Below are positions 1 through 8,625 of a stretch of 64,000 nucleotides of DNA, in pieces. Position 1 is the first letter of the stretch. Every line of letters begins with the position of its first letter. The position numbers and the translations under genes are program-made. The stretch covers positions 62,001 through 126,000 of the forward strand of contig JAEUVV010000007.1 of assembly GCA_016786705.1 (NCBI GenBank), given 5' to 3'. Below the pieces are notes generated by a model that was not told the origin of the DNA, did not search any database, and worked only from the letters and a program-made list of their open reading frames with translations. Origin of the DNA: Taibaiella sp. Its GTDB lineage: Bacteria > Bacteroidota > Bacteroidia > Chitinophagales > Chitinophagaceae.

Positions 1-726
1 TCTTCAAGATTAGCGGAAGCGATCAATAAAACTATTTTTGCGACCAGCAGCGATACCCTGCGCCCTGCAATGACCGGTGTCTATTTTGAATTGAACGAAG
101 GCGACCTGACCTTTGTAGCTACAGACGCGCATCGCCTCATCCGCCTGATGTACCTGGATATTACTCCTACACAAACAGGCAGCTTCATCGTACCCAGAAA
201 GCCTTTACAACAAATGAAGAACTGGTTGCCTTCTGATGATTCAGCGGTAAGCCTTTCTTATACCGATACGCACCTGTTTATCAAATCAAACAATACGAGC
301 TTAAACTGTCGCCTGATCGACGGTAAATATCCTCCCTACCGCGCCGTAATCCCGGCTGATAACCCATTCCTGTTAACCATCAACAGAACGGACCTGATCA
401 ATGCCCTGCGCCGCGTGAGTGTATTCGCCGATAAAAGTACTACCCAGGTAGTTTTTGATATCGTTGGCAACACCGTTACCTTAAGCGCGCAATACGCGGA
501 TTTCTCTTACGAGGGTAACGAAAAACTGAACTGCCAGTTCAACGGGGAAGACATGAAGATCGCGTTCAATGCAAGATTACTCGTGGAAATGCTGAATAAC
601 CTGGAGGGGGAAGAAGTAGCACTGGAATTAAGCGTTCCATCAAGAGCCGGGATCTTCAAACCTACCGCTACCAGCGACAATGATGACCTGCTCATGCTCT
701 TAATGCCATTAATGGTGAACATTTAA
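1..726 (+). CDS. dnaN: DNA polymerase III subunit beta (sliding clamp), 3' part
   Basis: This is the C-terminal two thirds of the replication sliding clamp. The dimeric ring holds DNA polymerase III on DNA and docks other replication and repair proteins. The reading frame is open from base 1 (it begins SSRLAEAINKTIFATSSDT), so the start codon lies upstream of the window. The visible part covers the end of domain 1 and domains 2 and 3, with the typical clamp segments RPAMTGVYFEL, ATDAHRL, NCRLIDGKYPPY and a hydrophobic tail ending LLMPLMVNI that matches the usual conserved C-terminus. About 241 codons remain of a family length near 370. A strong hairpin follows the stop. The identification is secure; only the 5' end is missing. 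Confidence 0.95.
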   Translation, partial: SSRLAEAINKTIFATSSDTLRPAMTGVYFELNEGDLTFVATDAHRLIRLMYLDITPTQTGSFIVPRKPLQQMKNWLPSDDSAVSLSYTDTHLFIKSNNTSLNCRLIDGKYPPYRAVIPADNPFLLTINRTDLINALRRVSVFADKSTTQVVFDIVGNTVTLSAQYADFSYEGNEKLNCQFNGEDMKIAFNARLLVEMLNNLEGEEVALELSVPSRAGIFKPTATSDNDDLLMLLMPLMVNI

Positions 727-749
727 AATAAAAAGCTACAATACATAAT

Positions 750-774
750 AAAGCCGCAGTTTACCTGCGGCTTT
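750..774 (+). terminator. Intrinsic terminator after dnaN
   Basis: A 9-bp perfect stem (AAGCCGCAG / CTGCGGCTT, 751-759 with 765-773) and a 5-base loop lie about 25 bases after the dnaN stop and are followed by a T-rich run. Confidence 0.8.
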
Positions 775-881
775 GTCTTTACCAGCCCATTCCCTACATT
801 TATCGTTTTCTTACCATTAAAACCATTAAATTGCTATCCGAAGAAAAATTATTATTTCGTTAGCGTAGAAACTTTAATACT

Positions 882-2435
882 ATGAATTCAAATATTTTAT
901 GGGTAGATGATGAGATTGAATCTTTAAAATCCCAGATGCTCTTTCTGAAAAATAAAGGTTATGAAGTCACCCCATTTACCAACGGCTATGATGTGCTGGA
1001 ATACCTGCGCAGCAACAAAGCCGAAGTAGTGCTCCTGGATGAAAGCATGCCGGGCATCACCGGCCTGGAAACATTAAGCCAGATAAAGGCCCTTTACCCC
1101 AGCCTTCCGGTCATTATGGTGACCAAAAACGAGGCCGAAAATATAATGGAAGAAGCCATCGGCGGTCAGATATCCGACTACCTCATCAAGCCGGTCAATC
1201 CCAACCAGGTATTGCTTTCCCTGAAAAAAATATTTGACAGCAAGCGCCTGGTATCTGAAAAAACCACCACGGAATACCAGAAAGATTTCAGGAACCTCTT
1301 TATGACCCTCAACTCTAACCCCAACCTGGAAGAGTGGAAAGACCTGTACAAAAAACTGGTGTATTGGGAAATTGAAATGAGCAAAAGCGACAGTCCCGAA
1401 ATGCTGGAAGTGTTCAATACCCAAAAGGTAGAGGCCAATAATGAATTCTATAAATTCGTTTCCCGCAACTATATCGACTGGATCAATAAAACAACTAAAG
1501 AATTACCGACCTTCTCCCATCAGCTCTTTGCCGAGAAGATCGCGCCTCATCTCAAAAAAGACAAGCCAACCTTTATTGTACTGATCGATAACCTGCGCTA
1601 CGATCAATGGAAATCTATAGAGCCGATCATCAATGCGCAATTCGCAACGATAGACGAAGATATGTTCTTCAGCATATTGCCGACTTCAACACAATACAGC
1701 AGGAACGCTATCTTTGCGGGCATGACCCCTTTGGAGATCGAGCAAAAGCTGCCTAAATACTGGAAAAATGATGACGAGGAAGGTGGCAAGAACTTGTTTG
1801 AAAAGGAACTTTTAGGCGAGCAATTAAAGAGGTTAAAACTGGATCATCTCAAATGGGATTACCTGAAGATCACCAATAATGTGGACGGTAAAGCAATGGA
1901 AGACAATATCCATAATTACCTGAAGAATGACCTGACTGTAATCGTATACAATTTCGTCGACATGCTTTCGCACGCGCGCACCGAAATGGAGGTCCTGAAA
2001 GAGCTGGCCAGCGATGAAGTGTCCTACAGGAGCCTTACCGTAAGCTGGTTTGAACACTCCCCGCTCTACCGCGCCCTGAAAAAGATAGCCGAGAAAAAAA
2101 TACAATTATTTGTAACCACCGACCATGGAACTACCCGGGTAAAATCACCAAGCAAAACGGTGGGCGACAGGGCCACTACGACGAACTTAAGGTATAAACA
2201 CGGCAGGAACCTGCAATATGACACCAAAGATGTCTTTGACATTACCAACCCTAAGCAGGCCGGTCTGCCCCAGCCTAATGTAAACTCCAAGTATATCTTT
2301 GCCAAAGGCGATGTGTTCTTATGTTATCCTAATAATTACAATCACTTTGTGAACTACTACCGGAACACCTTCCAGCATGGCGGTGTAAGCCTCGAAGAAA
2401 TGATCGTGCCGATCGTAAGACTGGAAAGTAGATAA
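882..2435 (+). CDS. porX: PorX-type response regulator, REC plus PglZ domains
   Basis: A 517-residue two-domain regulator. Residues 1-120 are a response-regulator receiver domain: acidic pair D9/D10, phospho-acceptor D53 in VVLLDESMPG, T80 and K103 in YLIKPVNP. Residues about 225-517 are a PglZ domain of the alkaline phosphatase superfamily, with metal-binding D236 in VLIDNLRYDQW, threonines T268/T270 in LPTSTQYSRNA (one is the expected nucleophile) and DHGTTR near residue 411. This architecture is that of PorX, which with PorY controls type IX secretion genes in Porphyromonas and has nucleotide phosphodiesterase activity in that family. The T9SS cargo at 43.1 kb fits this role. The gene stands alone between two terminators. 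Assignment to PorX is by architecture and recognised sequence, not by a search. Confidence 0.9.
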   Translation: MNSNILWVDDEIESLKSQMLFLKNKGYEVTPFTNGYDVLEYLRSNKAEVVLLDESMPGITGLETLSQIKALYPSLPVIMVTKNEAENIMEEAIGGQISDYLIKPVNPNQVLLSLKKIFDSKRLVSEKTTTEYQKDFRNLFMTLNSNPNLEEWKDLYKKLVYWEIEMSKSDSPEMLEVFNTQKVEANNEFYKFVSRNYIDWINKTTKELPTFSHQLFAEKIAPHLKKDKPTFIVLIDNLRYDQWKSIEPIINAQFATIDEDMFFSILPTSTQYSRNAIFAGMTPLEIEQKLPKYWKNDDEEGGKNLFEKELLGEQLKRLKLDHLKWDYLKITNNVDGKAMEDNIHNYLKNDLTVIVYNFVDMLSHARTEMEVLKELASDEVSYRSLTVSWFEHSPLYRALKKIAEKKIQLFVTTDHGTTRVKSPSKTVGDRATTTNLRYKHGRNLQYDTKDVFDITNPKQAGLPQPNVNSKYIFAKGDVFLCYPNNYNHFVNYYRNTFQHGGVSLEEMIVPIVRLESR

Positions 2436-2474
2436 GTCCGGCAATATATTTGTAACTTGCAAGGCAAATCTCAT

Positions 2475-2510
2475 AAAGAGCTATAATCTTAAAAAATTAT
2501 AGCTCTTTTT
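2475..2510 (+). terminator. Intrinsic terminator after porX
   Basis: A 13-bp perfect stem (AAAGAGCTATAAT at 2475-2487 with its complement at 2496-2508) and a T run follow the porX stop by about 40 bases. The aminotransferase starts only 14 bases later. Confidence 0.8.
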
Positions 2511-2523
2511 ACAAAAGCAGCAG

Positions 2524-3654
2524 ATGGAAAAGATACAAATGGTAGACCTTAAGGGCCAATACCAGCGGATAAAAACAGAAATAGACCAGGCCATACAACA
2601 AGTGATTGACCAGGCAGCCTTCATTAATGGCGCTGCCGTGCAGGAATTCAACACGGCGCTCTCTTCTTATCACCAGGGTGCATATGTGCAAAGCTGCGGT
2701 AATGGCACAGATGCCCTGCAAATCGCTTTAATGGCCCTGGACCTGGAGCCGGGGTCAGAGATCATCACACCTGCGTTTACCTATTTTGCTACGGTAGAAG
2801 TCGTTTTATTGCTTGGTCTCAAACCCGTTTTTGTGGATGTAGATCCGCATACCTTTAACCTGGACCCGGCATTAATCGAAGCTGCGATTACCCCTAAGAC
2901 AAAAGCTATTGTCCCGGTTCATTTATTTGGCCAGTGCGCGGACATGGAACCTATCCTGGCGATTGCCAAAAAATATGATCTCAAAGTGATCGAAGATAAT
3001 GCCCAATCAATTGGCGGAAGTATCACTTACACAGACGGCAGCACACAGCAGGCCGGCCTTATGGGCGACATTTCCTGCCTGTCCTTTTTCCCCTCTAAAA
3101 ACCTGGGCTGCTACGGTGATGGCGGTGCTGTAGTCATAAAAGATGAGGCTCTTTACAAGCGCATAAAAGCCATCGCTAATCATGGCCAGTTTCAAAAATA
3201 CCGGCATGAAATGACCGGCATCAACAGCCGCCTGGACACGATACAGGCCGCTATACTTTCGGTCAAATTACAACATTTGCCTCAATATAACCAGGCCCGG
3301 CAAGCTGTTGCTAAAGCTTACGATGACGGCTTTAAGCAAAACCCTAATATCCACACACCCTTTAAAGCTCCCGGCACTGTTCATGTCTACCATCAATATA
3401 CATTGACACTTGCCGGTCATATAGACCGGGATCAATTAAAAACGGCACTGGCAGACAAAGGGATTCCCAGCATGGTTTACTACCCCATCCCCTGCCACCA
3501 GCAAAAAGCACTAACGAGTAAACATCCGCAACAACAATCCTTCCCGGTCGCAGAGCAATTGTCCCGGACCGTGTTATCTTTACCCATCCATACCGAAATG
3601 CAGGCCGGGCAGATCGCTTATATTGTAGAACAGGTTAATCAACTGACCCAATAA
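2524..3654 (+). CDS. DegT/DnrJ/EryC1/StrS family aminotransferase
   Basis: A 376-residue PLP-dependent aminotransferase of the sugar-nucleotide (DegT/DnrJ/EryC1/StrS) family. Members transfer an amino group from glutamate to keto-sugar nucleotides for LPS, capsule or glycan precursors. The N-terminus MEKIQMVDLKGQYQRIK is typical. NGTDALQIAL binds PLP phosphate, EDNAQSIGG carries the PLP ring aspartate region, and K192 in FFPSKNLGCYGDGG is the expected Schiff-base lysine. HVYHQYTL and YYPIPCHQQ are family motifs near the C-terminus. Length is normal. No other sugar-nucleotide genes sit beside it, so the substrate is unknown. It ends 68 bases before an MFS gene. Confidence 0.9.
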   Translation: MEKIQMVDLKGQYQRIKTEIDQAIQQVIDQAAFINGAAVQEFNTALSSYHQGAYVQSCGNGTDALQIALMALDLEPGSEIITPAFTYFATVEVVLLLGLKPVFVDVDPHTFNLDPALIEAAITPKTKAIVPVHLFGQCADMEPILAIAKKYDLKVIEDNAQSIGGSITYTDGSTQQAGLMGDISCLSFFPSKNLGCYGDGGAVVIKDEALYKRIKAIANHGQFQKYRHEMTGINSRLDTIQAAILSVKLQHLPQYNQARQAVAKAYDDGFKQNPNIHTPFKAPGTVHVYHQYTLTLAGHIDRDQLKTALADKGIPSMVYYPIPCHQQKALTSKHPQQQSFPVAEQLSRTVLSLPIHTEMQAGQIAYIVEQVNQLTQ

Positions 3655-3704
3655 ATGCACCCGTTCCATCGTTGTAATTTATTTTTTGGCTGCCCGAATA
3701 AAGC

Positions 3705-3712
3705 TAACTTTG
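3705..3712 (+). promoter_or_regulatory. Bacteroidota -7 element (TAACTTTG) for the MFS gene
   Basis: TAACTTTG matches the TAnnTTTG consensus. A TTTG at 3685-3688 is a possible -33 box, although the 16-base spacer is short. Only 9 bases separate the element from the ATG at 3722, so the mRNA would have almost no 5' leader. Confidence 0.55.
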
Positions 3713-3721
3713 CAGCCATTC

Positions 3722-4963
3722 ATGAGCCGATTGTTTAAAATATACGCCGATTCTTTTAAAGGACTTTCTTTAGAGTCCTGGATGCTGTCTATTGTGATGC
3801 TGATCAACAGGACCGGCTCTATGGTACTCCCTTTCCTGGGTGTATACATGATCGATCATTTAAAATTCAGCCTTGAGCAATCCGGCCTGGTGCTGGCCTG
3901 TTTTGGCATAGGCTCCGTGATCGGGTCCTGGCTGGGCGGTTATCTTACGGATAAGATTGGCGAATATTATGTACAGGCCTCGGCGCTGTTCATCAGCGTG
4001 CCTTTATTTTGCCTGTACCCGTTCTTTAATACACCGGTTGCGCTCGGCATCATGGTACTCACACAGAGTATAGTGAGCGAAATATTTCGCCCGGCCAACT
4101 CGGTGGCCATTGCCAAATATGCCAGGCCCCAAAACCTGACCCGCGCATTTTCACTAAACAGGATGGCCGTAAATCTTGGCTTTTCCATAGGCCCGGCATT
4201 GGGCGGACTGATGGCGGCTTATTCCTATGACCTGCTGTTTTACGGCAATGCCTTTTTCACCCTGGCCGCCGGATTTATGTACCTCTACTTTTTCAACAGG
4301 CGACAAAAGCTCTTCCGCCTGAAAAAAGAAAGAAGCGCCTTATCAGCAGGCGATGAAGTAATACCGGAGTTTGTCAAAGAGAGATCACCTTACCGGGATG
4401 GCCCTTTCCTGGTGTTTTGTATCCTCTGCGCATTTTTCTCCATGTGCTTTTTCCAGTTAATGAATACCTTACCGCTTTTCTATAAAAACGACCTGGGACT
4501 TAGCCAGGCCAACATTGGTTTACTAATGGGTACTAATGGCTTCGTGGTGGTCATCTTTGAAATGTTACTGGTTCATATTGCAGAAAAAAGGTTTAGCCCG
4601 GGGCATACGCTCCTGTATGGTACGCTCATGTGCGCCCTTTCCTTTTTTTTGCTGGCTTTCAGTCCCGGCCTGGCCGTCTTATTTTTGTCTATTTCTCTTT
4701 TAAGCCTGGGTGAGATCCTCGTGCTCCCGTTTATGGCTACAATCACCGCGCAAAGGGCAGGTACCACTAACAAAGGCGCTTATATGGGCGCCAATGGTAT
4801 GGCCTTCTCCCTGGCCTTTATCATATCCCCGGTACTGGGCACCCGGATAGCCGAAACGTTCAGCTTTAGTAACCTCTGGATCGGCACCACCATCATCCTG
4901 GTTGCCTGCAGTATCGCTTTTAAGTTTTATGTCCCGGTTCTTTTAAAGAAAAAAGCAGCTTAA
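3722..4963 (+). CDS. MFS transporter (drug/solute exporter-like)
   Basis: A 413-residue integral membrane protein of the major facilitator superfamily with about 12 hydrophobic segments and the usual central cytoplasmic loop (RRQKLFRLKKERS, near residues 200-230). The loop between helices 2 and 3 carries a GGYLTDKIGE motif, the MFS motif A pattern (G-x-L-x-D). The substrate cannot be told from sequence. An in-frame TTG at 3686 would add 12 residues, but ATG 3722 (MSRLFKIYADSF) was chosen because it sits just after a good promoter box. The gene is monocistronic in appearance, with about 90 bases before the next start. Confidence 0.85.
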   Translation: MSRLFKIYADSFKGLSLESWMLSIVMLINRTGSMVLPFLGVYMIDHLKFSLEQSGLVLACFGIGSVIGSWLGGYLTDKIGEYYVQASALFISVPLFCLYPFFNTPVALGIMVLTQSIVSEIFRPANSVAIAKYARPQNLTRAFSLNRMAVNLGFSIGPALGGLMAAYSYDLLFYGNAFFTLAAGFMYLYFFNRRQKLFRLKKERSALSAGDEVIPEFVKERSPYRDGPFLVFCILCAFFSMCFFQLMNTLPLFYKNDLGLSQANIGLLMGTNGFVVVIFEMLLVHIAEKRFSPGHTLLYGTLMCALSFFLLAFSPGLAVLFLSISLLSLGEILVLPFMATITAQRAGTTNKGAYMGANGMAFSLAFIISPVLGTRIAETFSFSNLWIGTTIILVACSIAFKFYVPVLLKKKAA

Positions 4964-5021
4964 CCATACTTATTAAGCACAGATAATAATTATTTATTTC
5001 CCATATAAATAGGCGGATGCT

Positions 5022-5029
5022 TATTTTTG
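5022..5029 (+). promoter_or_regulatory. Possible -7 element (TATTTTTG) for the serine pathway fusion gene
   Basis: TATTTTTG fits TAnnTTTG and lies 26 bases before the ATG at 5056. No clear TTG -33 box is visible at the proper distance. Confidence 0.4.
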
Positions 5030-5055
5030 CTGTTCTGCATTAAAACTTACCAATT

Positions 5056-6957
5056 ATGCCTGTTGCAAATACACCGGTTCATTATATTATAGATTTTGAC
5101 AACACCTTCACCAAAGTGGAAGGCCTGGATGAACTGGCCCGTATAGCACTGGAGGGTAAGCCGGAACAACAGGAGATAGTAAAACAAATCAAGCTGTTGA
5201 CGGACAAAGGCATGAATGGAGATATCTCTTTTGCCGAAAGCCTGCGCCAAAGGATCGCTTTACTGGCAGCCAATAAAACGCATATTGAACATCTGGTTAA
5301 TTTTCTAAAAACAAAAGTCACCAATTCTTTTCAACGCAACGCGCAGTTTTTATCGGAACATAAACACCAGATCTACATTATCTCCAGCGGGTTCAAAGAA
5401 TTCATTGTTCCCATCGTAACAGCGTTCGGTATCCTGGAAGACCATGTTTTCGCCAATGAATTTATTTTTGATGCTCATGGCCAGGTTATCGGCTTCGATG
5501 AGCAAAACGTACTGTCTACTGACGGCGGCAAAACAAAACTGCTCAGCAAGCTTAACCTGCAAGGCGATATCTATGCTATAGGTGACGGATATACCGATTA
5601 CGAGCTGAAAGCTTCCGGCCTGGCCAACCGTTTTTACGCGTTTACAGAAAATATTGAAAGGCAAAACGTGATCAGTGTGGCAGACAATATAGTCGCCTCT
5701 TTGGATGAATTTCTTTTCGACCACAAACTGGACCGCAGCCAGTCTTATCCTAAAAGCAGGATCAAAGTACTGTTACTGGAAAATGTTCACCCCACTGCCA
5801 TAAAGGCTTTTGAAGAACAGGGCTTTAAAGTGGAAGTGGAGAAAGGTGCTTTAAGCGAAGAAGAACTATGCCGGCGTTTAAAGCATGTTGCCATCTTAGG
5901 CATCAGGTCCAAAACCCTTGTAACCCAAAAAGTATTGGATGCTGCGCCAAGACTCATGGCTATAGGCGCTTTCTGTATCGGCACCAACCAGATAGACCTG
6001 GAAGCCGCGACGGCAAAAGGCATCCCGGTTTTCAACGCGCCTTATTCCAACACGCGCTCTGTAGTTGAGCTGGCCCTTGGCGAGCTGATCATGCTCATGA
6101 GAAAGGCCGCCTTAAAAAATGACCAGATGCACAAAGGCATATGGGATAAATCTGCCGGTGGTAGTTTTGAGATAAGGGGCAAAGTACTGGGCTTAATCGG
6201 TTATGGCAATATCGGCACGCAGCTATCAGTACTTGCAGAAGCCTTAGGCATGAAAGTTTATTTTTATGACCTGGGTGATAAGCTGGCCCTGGGTAATGCG
6301 CAAAGACTGGAAACACTGGATGAATTGCTGCACCTGTCAGATGTAGTTAGCCTGCATTTGGACGGGCGGAAAGAAAACACAAATTTTATAGGGCCTGAAG
6401 AGTTTGCAAAAATGAAGGATGGGGTGATTTTCCTGAACCTTTCCCGGGGCCACGTAGTAGATATTGGCGCGCTTGCAGCCGGGGTAAATTCCGGCAAAAT
6501 AGCCGGGGCCGGTATAGACGTATTCCCCTATGAACCCGCTACGAACAGCGAAATATTTGAAAGCCCTTTAAAAGGCCTGGACAACGTGATCCTAACGCCA
6601 CATATCGGTGGCAGTACTGCCGAGGCACAGGAAAATATAGGAAAATTTGTTCCGGCAAAATTCCTGGAGTATATCAATAATGGCAGCACTTCTGGCAGCG
6701 TCAACTTCCCCGAAGTTCAATTACCTAAGTTAAAAGATTCGCATCGCATATTGCATATCCATGAAAACATTCCGGGCATAATGGCACAGCTAAACCATGT
6801 ATTTGCCAAATACCAGATCAATATCATGGGCCAATACCTTAAGACCAATAACAAGATCGGCTACGTGATCACGGATATAGAAAAATGCTACACAGAATCC
6901 TTTATACAGGAGTTGCGTAGCATTGAAGGCACCATCAGGTTCCGGATGCTCTTTTGA
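5056..6957 (+). CDS. serA: Fused HAD phosphatase (SerB-like) and D-3-phosphoglycerate dehydrogenase
   Basis: A 633-residue fusion that appears to hold two non-adjacent steps of serine synthesis. Residues 1-225 are a HAD-superfamily phosphatase like phosphoserine phosphatase: IDFDNTFT (nucleophile D13, D15), an SSG segment and GDGYTD (D177, D181). Residues 235-540 are D-3-phosphoglycerate dehydrogenase: the NAD loop GYGNIG at 382-387 and catalytic R464 (NLSRG), E493 (FPYEPA) and H516 (TPHIGGST). Residues 555-633 are an ACT-like domain (ENIPGIMAQLNHVFAKYQIN), usual for serine feedback. Each half has its catalytic residues, so both are probably active. SerC, the intermediate enzyme, is not nearby. 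The phosphatase substrate is inferred from the fusion. Confidence 0.9.
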   Translation: MPVANTPVHYIIDFDNTFTKVEGLDELARIALEGKPEQQEIVKQIKLLTDKGMNGDISFAESLRQRIALLAANKTHIEHLVNFLKTKVTNSFQRNAQFLSEHKHQIYIISSGFKEFIVPIVTAFGILEDHVFANEFIFDAHGQVIGFDEQNVLSTDGGKTKLLSKLNLQGDIYAIGDGYTDYELKASGLANRFYAFTENIERQNVISVADNIVASLDEFLFDHKLDRSQSYPKSRIKVLLLENVHPTAIKAFEEQGFKVEVEKGALSEEELCRRLKHVAILGIRSKTLVTQKVLDAAPRLMAIGAFCIGTNQIDLEAATAKGIPVFNAPYSNTRSVVELALGELIMLMRKAALKNDQMHKGIWDKSAGGSFEIRGKVLGLIGYGNIGTQLSVLAEALGMKVYFYDLGDKLALGNAQRLETLDELLHLSDVVSLHLDGRKENTNFIGPEEFAKMKDGVIFLNLSRGHVVDIGALAAGVNSGKIAGAGIDVFPYEPATNSEIFESPLKGLDNVILTPHIGGSTAEAQENIGKFVPAKFLEYINNGSTSGSVNFPEVQLPKLKDSHRILHIHENIPGIMAQLNHVFAKYQINIMGQYLKTNNKIGYVITDIEKCYTESFIQELRSIEGTIRFRMLF

Positions 6958-6966
6958 TTACCTTTA

Positions 6967-7593
6967 TTATTGTGATGAAAACATATTGCTGACCAGTGGT
7001 GCCAGGCATTCCGCCCACTCCCGGTACAGCTTATCGCTGTAATGCAATTGATCTTCTACTAAGTAAGCAGTGTCTTGTGCCAATGTTTTTGTCATCCCGG
7101 TGATATCCAGGAAGCGAACACCTTTAGCAAGCGTAACGGCCTGCTTGGCTTCATTGAACAAAGCGATCTCTGCAGCCACTTTACTTTCATCTACTTCTTT
7201 TTCCCGGGCAAATGGCGTATGGCCCCAGTCCGGTATGGATACCACTATAACGTGTTTATAATTCCCGCCGGCAAATGAGATTGCCTGCTCCAGTAGTGCT
7301 TCAAACTCTGTTTTATACTCACCCACATCACGGCCCCGGTACTGGTTATTAACGCCGATCAGTAAAGTCACCAGGTCATAAGGCCCTTGCGGATCCCGCT
7401 CTGCGATACCGGCTTTCAGCTCATCCGTAGTCCAGCCGGTTACCGCTATAATCTCCGGGGTCTGAAATTCGATATTATGCTCCTCCTGTAGAAGGCTTAC
7501 GAGTTGGTTAGGAAAATTTTTATCGGCCGCGACTCCCTCACCAATGGTGTAGGAATCACCTAAAGCTAAATAATTGCGTTTATTCATGTTCAT
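6967..7593 (-). CDS. SGNH/GDSL-family hydrolase
   Basis: A 208-residue SGNH hydrolase (esterase, lipase or acetyl-ester hydrolase class). Block I is LALGDSYTIGEG with nucleophile S14, block III is LLIGVNNQYRG (oxyanion G80 and N82/N83), and block V is DQLHYSD with D181 and H184. No signal peptide is visible, so it is probably cytoplasmic. It is the last gene of a reverse operon trmB - DUF5522 - hydrolase and overlaps the DUF5522 gene by 14 bases (8 if the second ATG, M3, is used), which suggests translational coupling. The substrate is unknown. Confidence 0.85.
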   Translation of the reverse strand: MNMNKRNYLALGDSYTIGEGVAADKNFPNQLVSLLQEEHNIEFQTPEIIAVTGWTTDELKAGIAERDPQGPYDLVTLLIGVNNQYRGRDVGEYKTEFEALLEQAISFAGGNYKHVIVVSIPDWGHTPFAREKEVDESKVAAEIALFNEAKQAVTLAKGVRFLDITGMTKTLAQDTAYLVEDQLHYSDKLYREWAECLAPLVSNMFSSQ

Positions 7594-7771
7594 TTTTTCT
7601 TTTACGGGCTTCCAGCAATTGAGTCTTTTTAGGTTCCTTCACATTCTCAAAATCATAAGGGCAATGCAGGCAGCCGTTACCGCAGCAACGTCCTCTTTTT
7701 AAATGATAGGCTGCTGTAAGGACCATAAGTCCCTGTTCATTAAAATAGAAATCGACACCTTCCTGGAGCAT
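7580..7771 (-). CDS. DUF5522 family small cysteine-rich protein
   Basis: A 63-residue protein with the compact cysteine cluster GRCCGNGCLHCPYDF at about residues 28-42, followed by a basic tail. Four cysteines within ten residues suggest a zinc or iron-sulfur site; this is inference. It resembles the small DUF5522 family found in many Bacteroidota. It lies 12 bases after trmB and overlaps the SGNH hydrolase gene, so it is made with a tRNA-modifying enzyme. Function is unknown. Confidence 0.75.
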   Translation of the reverse strand: MLQEGVDFYFNEQGLMVLTAAYHLKRGRCCGNGCLHCPYDFENVKEPKKTQLLEARKRKNEHE

Positions 7772-7783
7772 GGTCCATGTATA

Positions 7784-8488
7784 TTATTCTGCTCCCTGGT
7801 TGACAAACTGCGCTTTGAGTATTTCGTCTTTTGCTACCGGGAGCTCTTGATCAATAGTAAATTTCAGGTAATGGATCCGGTTACTTCCGGCAATATCCAG
7901 CCCTTCATAATGCGTTTTGATGCTCAGGTCAGGGTGTACCTCTGGCTGTGCATATACATTATCCGAGTCCGCCAGTACCGGCAATTCAAATAGTTCAATC
8001 ACCGCTTTGGTAAACTCGTACAGGTCCGGGCTATCCGTTTTCAGGTTGATGGTGGCGCCGGGTTTTATAATTTGTTGGTACAATCTCAAGAAGCGGGAAT
8101 AAGTCAGGCGTTTCTTCATTCTTGCGCCTTTCAGCTGCGGGTCCGGGAAGGTGATCCAGATCTCGCTCACTTCTCCCGGTGCAAAATACTCCGTTATCTT
8201 ATCTATGTGAGAACGGATAAAGGCAACATTATTTAAACCCTCCTCAATAGCTGTTTTCGCCCCTCTCCAGATCCGGTTCCCTTTGATATCAATACCAATG
8301 AAGTTACGCCCGGGGTACATGCGCCCGAGGCCGACCGCGTATTCTCCTTTACCGCAAGCCAGCTCCAAAGTAATCGGGTTATCATTTTTGAAAAAGGTAT
8401 GCCACTTTCCCTGCATCTCCTGCGGAAACTCCAATACATTATCGAATGTCTTGATCTCATTAAATCTTACCAGCTTTTTCTGTCCCAT
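7784..8488 (-). CDS. trmB: tRNA (guanosine(46)-N7)-methyltransferase
   Basis: A 234-residue SAM-dependent methyltransferase that makes m7G at position 46 of tRNA. The SAM-binding motif is LELACGKGEYAVGLG near residues 38-52, NFIGIDIKGNRIWRGAK carries the acidic ribose-binding residue, and FPDPQLKGARMKKRLTY is the TrmB catalytic motif. The C-terminal segment LKTDSPDLYEF is also family-typical. Length is usual. It is the first gene of a reverse three-gene operon, with a -7 element about 20 bases upstream. Confidence 0.93.
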   Translation of the reverse strand: MGQKKLVRFNEIKTFDNVLEFPQEMQGKWHTFFKNDNPITLELACGKGEYAVGLGRMYPGRNFIGIDIKGNRIWRGAKTAIEEGLNNVAFIRSHIDKITEYFAPGEVSEIWITFPDPQLKGARMKKRLTYSRFLRLYQQIIKPGATINLKTDSPDLYEFTKAVIELFELPVLADSDNVYAQPEVHPDLSIKTHYEGLDIAGSNRIHYLKFTIDQELPVAKDEILKAQFVNQGAE

Positions 8489-8507
8489 ATTATTTTCTGC
8501 AAAAGCC

Positions 8508-8515
8508 CAAAATTA
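8508..8515 (-). promoter_or_regulatory. -7 element (TAATTTTG) for the trmB operon
   Basis: On the minus strand TAATTTTG fits TAnnTTTG and ends 19 bases before the trmB ATG. A TTG lies about 23 bases further upstream, slightly beyond the usual spacing. Confidence 0.45.
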
Positions 8516-8585
8516 ATTTTTAAATACCAGATTTTGAGCAAAATTTAAGGATTCATCCTGATTTAATAGAGTAGCGCATTTAATC

Positions 8586-8615
8586 TTGCCTTAATACATT
8601 TGCATCCTATCTTTG
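8586..8615 (+). promoter_or_regulatory. Complete Bacteroidota promoter for the IMPase gene
   Basis: TTG at 8586-8588, a 19-base spacer and TATCTTTG at 8608-8615 match the TTG-N19-23-TAnnTTTG pattern. Only 10 bases separate it from the ATG at 8626. Confidence 0.7.
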
Positions 8616-8625
8616 TAATTCAAAA

